A DNA stretch of 16,779 nucleotides from Porogramme epimiltina (Eukaryota; Basidiomycota; Agaricomycetes; Polyporales; Polyporaceae). Shown piece by piece: positions 10,003 to 16,779 of this stretch (position 1 is its first letter; every line of letters starts with the position of its first letter). The stretch lies in the NCBI GenBank assembly GCA_900155495.1, contig FTLJ01000673.1, positions 3,283 to 20,061 of the forward strand, read 5' to 3'. The translations under genes and the position numbers were made by a program. The notes beneath the pieces were generated by a model. The model did not search any database. It was not told the origin of the DNA and saw only the letters and a list, made by a program, of their open reading frames with translations.

Positions 10003-10797
10003 GCGTCGTGGAGGAGGGGCGCTGGCTCACTCAGGCTGGTGATGTGAAGCGAGGATTGATCATTGGTGAGTCCGTGCGTGCTGTCCTACCATCTCACGCT
10101 CATCGTCGTATTATTACCCGATTCTCGTCCAAACTGTACCTTTGCTCCGTATTGTGAGAGGACTCAGCCAAGACTTCTGGTTTTGCGTGTAGATGGGACC
10201 TCATCTCAATAGTGTGCTGCTTGTACTCTTGGGTAAGTCTCGAGTTTCGATGTGGACTTCGCGTTCCCCGGCTCATCGCGGTCCCGCAGGCGCACAATCT
10301 CAGTCTACCCCCTAGTTTTCCTCCATCTCGAAACCCACACACGGTCCCCGACGCTGCATGACCATTCCGTACCAGAGTGCGAATTCCCTTGCTACTTGCT
10401 CATGAGATGTTACTGACGCGGAACGGTATCGACGATTCGCTTATTTCATCCCGGGTCTCAAGCGACGCTTTATACCGGTTACTCGTCTCGTCGTGTCAAA
10501 TCGCACTCGAGAAAAGGCTACATGTCGTATGCAGCGGCGCCAACTCCATGGGGCCGTTGGTTGTTTCCTAACCTGCTGCGTGGTTGGAAAATGTCAATTT
10601 ATCGTTCAATTGTTTCGGGTGATAGAACTGCTCGCTCAATGCGTGCACAGTTCACCAAGTGATATGCTACTAGACTTGTCGTGTACGTATAACTCGTAGC
10701 ACCGCGAATATATTTTGCTGCATATACGGACAAACGCTCCCCAAATGCCCTGGCAAAGTCCCAAAGTACAGCACGCCGCCGACGTCGGACGAGCTAT
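10003..10797. other. Stretch without a supportable gene
   Basis: Several ORFs of 60-80 codons lie on both strands, without domain signatures, consistent codon bias or matching splice sites. I see nothing else in it. Confidence 0.4.
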
Positions 10798-11317
10798 TCA
10801 ATTAGACCCGACTGATAGGGAAAGTTCCTGTAGTCTACAATACTCCTGGCCCCGTCCAACGCCTATGCGCCCCACCAGCGTAACAGCTCCATCAGGCTGC
10901 CCCTCACGCCACCATGCTCGTTGCCAGTACCAACGGGCCTCTGCCTGTAACCCTCCCCGCAAGTGCATTGCGATGCTGCCCGACACAAGCGCGAGCATAA
11001 CCGCCAGCTCCGTGCGCATGAACCCGGGGAGCCCCGTCGTTGCCGCCGTCTGCGACGTGTAGTCCGCCTGTACCGCGGTTCCACGCGTCTGCAGCAGCAC
11101 GAGTGTCTCCACCCGCGCCGTGCCTGGGTCGATGATCTGCGCGAGGAACGATGAGTAGGGGATAAAAGCGGCGAGCTGGAGGAGGACGCACGCTGAGCAG
11201 CTAGCTGCATCACAGTGCGTGCAAGGGCGGCAGAGACGTCGCCATGGTTGAACAGCGTGCGGAAGCTCCGCATGGAAGAGTCGTCTAAATGCTGTATATG
11301 AAAGTGTCATACGGTTC
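10798..11317 (-). pseudogene. Unrecognised coding-like ORF, possible gene remnant
   Basis: A minus-strand ORF with an ATG near 11310 (a GTG lies at 11319). The middle part, about 11190-10960, prefers G or C at third codon positions, as a real basidiomycete exon would. It contains two hydrophobic stretches (LLQLAAFIPYSSFLAQII and ELAVMLALVSGSIAMHL) that could be membrane segments. The tail after about 10930 loses this character. A plausible splice acceptor (CAG) precedes the CTCGCCGCTTTTATC segment, so only an internal exon may survive. The family is unknown. It is listed as a possible pseudogene because no start-to-stop gene model works. Confidence 0.3.
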
Positions 11318-11330
11318 ACATATAGTCAGC

Positions 11331-13321
11331 ATGGGAGCAGGGACACACCCTGGGGCCTGAAGCTTGGTACGCATGCCTGAGACGCTGTCAGCGCGTGGCG
11401 GAACGCGTTGCGCGGGTTGGGGGTGAGCACCGGGCTCCTAGAGGCCCTGTCGCGCACTCTCTCGGAGGCGGCCGACAGCGTCCGTTCACTAACACTGATA
11501 ATGGTGACAGAGAGGCTGAGGCCAGCGAGGAAACTGGGCACTGTGCGAGCGCGCGCTCACACGGCGCGGAGAAAGAACGCCCTGCGCGCGCGCGACGGCG
11601 TACAGGCCGCGCGACCCACGCGAGCCGTCGTGGCCAGATGCCGCTCGCAGAATCTCGCCGTGACGCTGTGCGCGCGGGCTGGCTCGCAGAGCGCGTGCGC
11701 ATTCGCGATTGATACAGTTAGGAGCGCGCGCCGGGCTTCCAGCGACTCGACGTCATCGCGACACCCCGCTGCTGCAACCCAGAACCCGTCTAGATCTGCC
11801 ACCACCCTCATCGCGCCCACGCCCACGAGCCGCGCCCAACTCCGCACCGAGAAACTCCCATTGCGACCCGCTCGGGCCGTCGCTGCACGATCCCAAACGA
11901 TTCTCGGGGACCAGGGCGGCCAGGGAGACGGGCACAGCGCAGGTGGCCACGCGCCGGCCACGGGAAGCGGCCGCAGTGGCGTCGGCCCAGGGTACGGGGA
12001 CACTAGCGAGCCCGCGCGCGCCGTCCGCGGGTGCGCGTGGCGGACAGCGCGGGGCACGCGCGTGGTGGCTGGGAGATGGGTGCTGGGGCGGGCTGAGCGC
12101 GAGCAGGGCGGAGGCGCGGTGGCGGCGGTGGGGATGGCTTTTACTTTAAGAGGGCGTGTAAAGACATTCTAGCGCGAGCGCGGGCTGGAGGTCGTAGCGA
12201 GGGGCGGGCAGGGAGACGGGACACGCTTGACGAGGGAGGGAATGGAATATTGGAGGAGCGGTTTGGAGGATCTGATGGGCGCGATGAAGCCGGCGAGCAG
12301 GGAGCGTACCGCAAAGAACTGTCGTCGCGGGCGCGCACGCATGTCTAGCAATCGAACCGACTTGTCTGTCGAATAATCGCCGAGGCATCTTGTCTACGGC
12401 GGGGAGCGAGGGGAGGAAAGTTGACTGACGGGTCTTCGCTAGCGATTGCGAACGAGCGAGTGGTGTTGTCCGTGTTTGAGGAGCAGAGGGAGACGGAGGG
12501 TAGGGGTAGGGGTAGAACAGAGAGGTTACTGCACTTGGGAGTCCAACTAGGTAGAATGTCGGAAGAGTGAGTAGTACTTGCCAATAGGGCGGCAGAGGAG
12601 GAGCTTCTCGAGCTACTAGCCTTGTGGATGGGAGGGACATGATATAAGAAGAGAGACGTCTGCATGCAAGGAAGGAACCAGGCTCACCAGGCTTACGACT
12701 GGACATGCTAAGGAGACCCTGTCGGTGACGGCGGATGATCCTGCCCACCCGCCCCGGGGTAATACGTGCTCTGCGAATGAAGTGGGGGTACGACGGCGCG
12801 GCGGAAGGGTGACTTGTGAACGCGGGGTCGACTGCAGGGTGCGACGGGCGGCGGGCGCAGGAGTGGGGCGTGGAAGGCGGGGCTCAATCGACTGAAGGCA
12901 GAGCCGCGACGGCGACTGAGCGACAAGGAGATCGGAGGAAGGACTGGCACGTACGAGGGTTTGCGGCCACTTCCGGCACGCGGCGCAGGAGGGCTTGGGG
13001 GAGAGGGCACTGGGCGGAGAGGGCACGGCGATTGGAGGCAGCCCGGCGACGACTAGACGTGCCATACAGCGCGGGTACCGAGACCGAGGTGGAGCATCGA
13101 CGGCATGGGGATACCAGCTGAGAGGGGCGTGTGGGTGTGAGGGGTGAAGGGTGTGTCAAGGAGGAACACCAGTCAGTGTGGGGCGGGCGAGGGAGGAAGC
13201 ATTCGCCATCGAGAGAGCGCCCGATGTCGATGTCCAGCACCGAGGCGGCAGCGGCCGGCCCACCAGCGATCATGGAGCCCGGGGCCGGACGGCACAGATC
13301 TCGATCTGGTAGCACGCTCTA
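11331..13321. other. GC-rich stretch without a convincing gene
   Basis: CpG-rich DNA in which most frames stay open by composition alone. The longest ORFs (254 codons at 11408-12172 plus; 200 codons at 12146-12748 minus) are Arg/Ala/Pro/Ser-rich, overlap each other in several frames and show no domain. It does not visibly match repeat copies A-C. It contains the G-run array at 12488-12512. Confidence 0.45.
12488..12512 (+). other. Short G-run array, potential G-quadruplex
   Basis: Four runs of three or more G lie at 12488-12490, 12498-12500, 12503-12506 and 12509-12512, with loops of 7, 2 and 2 bases. The right part is a GGGGTA-type mini-repeat. It fits the common G4 pattern, but no function can be assigned. 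It is not the TTAGGG telomere repeat. Confidence 0.4.
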
Positions 13322-13648
13322 GCGCCCTCGCCCAATCCTTGCAAGTTGCGCGAGTCCAGTCTGCATGATGCCTTTCAATGGCTGCGCCCATGGCCACCTC
13401 TGAGCGAATATCTCCCCTTCGTGCTGCCCCCCAATGTCAGCTCCCTGTTGGACCAGAACATTTCTACCCCCCTCAAAACCAACACATTCGGACATCATCG
13501 ACACACGGGGACCGGCCTGGTCTTCTATGCTCAGGGAGCGCGTCGTTCGATCGGTACGTGTCACCCCTCTACTACATGCCTTCTTCTTCCACTATTAGGA
13601 CTCACTTTCGCGCGGTGTACGTCTCAGACTGTGAATATAAGAGGGTGA
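13322..13648 (+). pseudogene. Unrecognised gene remnant next to repeat B
   Basis: From a possible acceptor (CTCTAG at 13316-13321) a plus-strand frame runs to 13553 with clear G/C preference at third positions and ordinary composition (for example HDAFQWLRPWPPLSEYLPF and LLDQNISTPLKTNTFG). A plausible 45-nt intron follows (13554-13598, GTACGT..TTAG). The frame continues to a TGA at 13646-13648. The intron length is a multiple of three without an internal stop, so splicing is not proven. No start codon region or family is recognised. The frame ends about 20 bp before repeat copy B, which suggests the rest of the gene was lost or displaced there. The opposite strand also has an 81-codon ORF, but its codon bias is weaker. 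Confidence 0.3.
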
Positions 13649-13670
13649 GGTTGAGGATCATAACGCTGTC

Positions 13671-15502
13671 CAGTTTTCCATTCCGCATGCCACACCGGCC
13701 TTCCTCCCCGCGCGTACTGGCCTCAAACCCGGAGTCATCAACACCATCTTCTCAGGACGCACTGTACACATCGTGCCTACGAGCTCTCCCGCTCGCTGCG
13801 CGCACCTCGCCGCTGCCATCCCTCGCTAAGGCCCACCAACGACGGCCCGGACAGGAGTGTGACGCAAACGCAGAGGGGGCGGTCGGACGGCCGTCGTGGA
13901 GAGGCAGGCGAGAGACGGCGGCACGAGGGTGGAATCTTCGCGCGCGTCGCTGCCCGATTCAGCTGGGGCGAAGGGTCGTCGGAAGCGCGCGAGGGGGCAT
14001 CGCGAGGAATGTGGTCGGTGGTATGAGAGGCGGACATCGGTCTCAGCCGGGCGCGCTTCTGCGCGCATTGCTCGAGTTGCAGCCTGGACGCCCGCTGGAG
14101 ATGGGCTTGGGGGCCGGAGCGGTAGGGGTCCGGATAGAGGTGGATGTGGGCAGCCTCGCGAGAGGGTGGGCGCGCACGCGAGTTGGTCGCGCGATGAGCC
14201 AGAGTGGTTGAATGCATGGCCCTCCGCGGGCGCGGGGAGTGTGATGGGGCGCACCGGGCTTGGCGTTTTCTTCCTTTACGCTCTCCTACGACGCGCGGGT
14301 ATCTGAAAGCAATGGATCTTCAAATTAGGAAGCGAGTGTCCAGCGACGCCGCGGGCGCGGAGAGGTGAGCGCGGCGCGCTTAGACGCCGTGTCGCGCGCG
14401 CGCCCTCGCGCGACTCTGCCGACAGCATCCGCAACCTCTGCTAAGTAGCAAAGTGACAACCGCGCGGTCGTGGATAGCCAGGAAACTGGTTAGTGTGGTG
14501 GCGCGCGGGATGCGACCGCCCTGCGCGAGCGCGCACGCGAAGGTGTACTGGTCGCGCGCAGCTCATGCTCGCGGGCAGGTGTCACTCAGAGAGCCCGACC
14601 GTGGCGCTACGCGCGGAGTGGCGCGCGGAGCCCTTACGTTGTCCCTCGTGCGTGCGTATGCGCGATCGGTCCAACTGGGAGGGTGCGGCTGGTGGACGCG
14701 CTCTGAGGCAGGGTGAGCAGCGTGCCGTTCGTAGCCGCTGCCCTGCGCGACCGCGATCCAAGCGCGTGTCGGTAGGCAGGGTGCGGCGCGAAACGCGTGC
14801 GGCCTTCAGTGGTCGGGCGTGGCAGCCGGTCCACGCGGTGGGCATTGGGAGAGGGACAATGGGCGGGCTCTGCGTGGGGTGCGCATATATGCACTTTAGG
14901 AGATGGTGTAGCGAGCTAGAGCGCACGAGGCGGTGCGACGCTGTGGCGGTACAGATGCTTAGCAGGACGGCAAGGAGCGGGAGGGCGGGCGGATAGAGCG
15001 ACCGCCATACAGCGACCGTCCGAAGGCCCGGGGCTGCTCCTCGCGCAGCTGTGGGTGAATGCTCAGCGCTCAGCACTTAGCCTGAGCAAGGGGCAGAGCG
15101 TGTGGAGTAGAGAGCAGCATTCGGAGGGCGTCCGACTATGAGGGAGCCGATGAGAGCACTCTTGTGGAGTCCGACGGATCCGCTCGTTGCAGGCGCACGC
15201 CGGGTGGCTTATGCATGAGTCCCGCACATAGCTATCCGTGCGCGATCGCCCAGCTGTGGGGGCCAGACCAGGCTCTGGATGATAGGTGGGCATTCTTGAG
15301 GGAGCATCTTGACTGGGGAGAACGGGAGAGGGTCAGGGATCCAGTGAGGCAGGAGCCACCATGCGGGCCGACGGAGGCGAACACGGTCGACGTCAGGACA
15401 GCCTCGCCACGCGCGCGCAGACTGCTGCAGTGGGTGGAGACGGCGGAGACGGCACCGGCGGGCGAGTCGACAGAGAAGAGGATGCATGGCACCGAGCGAC
15501 TG
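13671..15502 (+). repeat. GC-rich dispersed repeat, copy B
   Basis: Longest copy in the window (about 1.83 kb), in the same orientation as A and C. Similarity to C begins at the shared tccagttttccat. The extra 45-55 bp shared by A and C to the left of this point is missing here, so B is slightly truncated or recombined at its left end. It carries two segments absent or missing in A: 14621-14675, and 98 bp between two gggtgcg heptamers at 14779 and 14877. Well-conserved landmarks are the AT-richer block near 14300-14340 and ctgctaagtagcaaagtgac near 14440, both present in all copies. It ends where the match to A stops. Confidence 0.85.
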
Positions 15503-15858
15503 AGCCTGCCTGTTCCCAACAGCGATGGACTGTGCGTGGACGGACGTCAAGAGAGCCCGTGTGCTATGGCTGCAGCGACCTTGAAGTGGCCCCGCCCGCA
15601 CTTCTCTGCCCAGTGCCAAACTGTCCGTGCAGCCGATTCCCTCCCCGTCTAGTTCGAACGCCTAACAGCCTAGATCTCGCGCCGCCTAGAGCAGCCCCTT
15701 CCACAATTTCTTCGCCACTCTCGCCATCCTCCACTAGCTATGAGTCTCGGTTTTCCATTAATGCGTAATGTACTTTCTGCTCACACTGTGTGTATACTGT
15801 GCAGAACTATGAATCTTTGATTTGAGATGTAAGGCGGGCATATAGTACTACGGACCAC
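15503..15858. other. Spacer between repeat copies B and C
   Basis: About 356 bp that do not match the sequence following copy A, so the spacer is not obviously part of the repeat unit. No gene is seen. A short near-palindrome (cacactgtgtg) lies near 15782. Confidence 0.45.
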
Positions 15859-16779
15859 TGTAGGGCCACAGATGTCTGAGGCAGCAATCTCAACAACCAA
15901 TTCTCTCCAGTTTTCCATCCCGCATGCCACACCGACCTTCCTCCGCCCGCGTACTGGCCTCAAACTTGGAGTCATCAACACCATCCCCCGAGGATGCACT
16001 GTACACATGATACATCGTGCCTACAAGCTCGCCCGCTCACTGCGCGCACCTCGCGGCTGCCATCCGTCGCTGGTGCTCACCAACAAGGGCCCAGTCAGGA
16101 GTGTGACGCAAACGCACAGGGGGCGGTCGTACGGCCGTCGTGGAGAGCCAGACGAGAGACGGCGGCACGAGGGTGGTGTCTTCGCGCGCGTCGCTGCCCG
16201 ATTCAGCTGTGGCGAAGCGTCACGTTGGAAGCGCGCGAGGGGCATCGCGAGGATAGTGGTCGGTGGTATGAGAGGCGGACATCGGTCTCGGCTGGGCGCG
16301 CTTCTGCGCGCATTGTTCGCGTTGCAGCCTTGATGGCCGCTGGAGATGGGCTGGAGAGGCGGAGCGGTAAGGGTCTGGATAGAGGTGGATGTGGGCAGCC
16401 TCGCGAGAGGGTGGGCGCGCACGCGAGTTGGTCGCGCGACGGGCCAGCGCAGTGGAATGCATCGCCCTCGGCGGCCGCGGGGAGTGTGATGGTGCGCACC
16501 GGGTCTGCAGTTTTCTTCGTGTAAGCTCTCCTACAACGCGCGGAGATCTGAAAGCACCTTCAAGTTGGGAAGCGAGTGTCCAGCGACGCCGCGCGCGCGG
16601 AGAGGTGAGCGCGGCGCGCTTAGGTCGCGCGCGCGCCGGAGCGCCACCCTGCCGACTGCATCCGCAGCCTCTGCTAAGTAGCAAAGTGACGATCGTGGGG
16701 TTGTGGATAGCCAGGACACTGGTTAGTGTGGTAGTGCGCGGGGTGCGACCGCCCTGCACGAGCGCGCGCGCGAAGGTGT
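15859..16779 (+). repeat. GC-rich dispersed repeat, copy C (cut by window end)
   Basis: The third copy, in the same orientation, begins about 360 bp after B ends, so corresponding points of B and C are about 2.24 kb apart. It matches A from the GGCCACAGA landmark onward and B from tccagttttccat onward, and it is still matching both at the last base, so it continues outside the window. It has small indels of its own: a 2-base insertion near 16222 and a shortened G run near 16236, both relative to A. It codes for nothing recognisable. Confidence 0.85.

Noticed and set aside
12498..12512. Interstitial telomere repeat
   Set aside because: The unit is GGGGTA-like and only about two and a half copies long; it is not TTAGGG.
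451..15502. Copies A and B as the two LTRs of one retrotransposon enclosing the NLR
   Set aside because: There is no gag-pol, primer-binding site or polypurine tract inside, the copies differ by about 10 percent, and a third copy follows B closely.

Overview
The window looks like nuclear DNA of a filamentous basidiomycete, most likely an Agaricomycete. The evidence is one large NACHT-WD40 (NLR-type) gene of the kind expanded in mushroom-forming fungi, spliced by short introns (54-65 nt) with GT..AG ends, set in long gene-poor, CpG-rich flanks with a repeated element. Two N bases at 1457-1458 show that this is a draft assembly. I cannot name the species.

Layout: 1-450, no recognisable gene. 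451-2142, copy A of a GC-rich repeat. 2143-2390, 3' flank of the NLR. 2391-7793 (minus), the NLR gene, which I rebuild as seven exons with a 5037-nt CDS (1678 aa). It reads without a frameshift or stop from a basic N-terminal helix through a Ser/Pro-rich linker, a helical bundle, a NACHT ATPase and a C-terminal WD40 array. 7794-9161, promoter side and non-coding DNA. 9162-9285, a dense cluster of GTGAC/GTCAC pentamers. 9286-11330, mostly empty, with weak unrecognised coding-like stretches at about 9799-10002 and 10798-11317 (minus). 11331-13320, GC-rich DNA without a convincing gene, containing a short G-run array at 12488-12512. 13322-13648 (plus), a coding-like remnant with a plausible intron that stops just before repeat copy B (13671-15502). 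15503-15858, spacer. 15859-16779, repeat copy C, cut by the window end.

The only gene whose role can be inferred is the NLR. NACHT-WD40 proteins are signal-transducing ATPases: the WD40 propellers are thought to sense a ligand, the NACHT domain to oligomerise, and the N-terminal domain to act as effector, in fungi often by triggering cell death or incompatibility. Here the N-terminal part looks like a membrane-directed helical effector, which is a hypothesis from residue pattern only. Repeat copies A and B lie in the same orientation on either side of the NLR, so the gene sits between sequences that could recombine. This fits the known turnover of fungal NLR repertoires but is not shown by this sequence alone.
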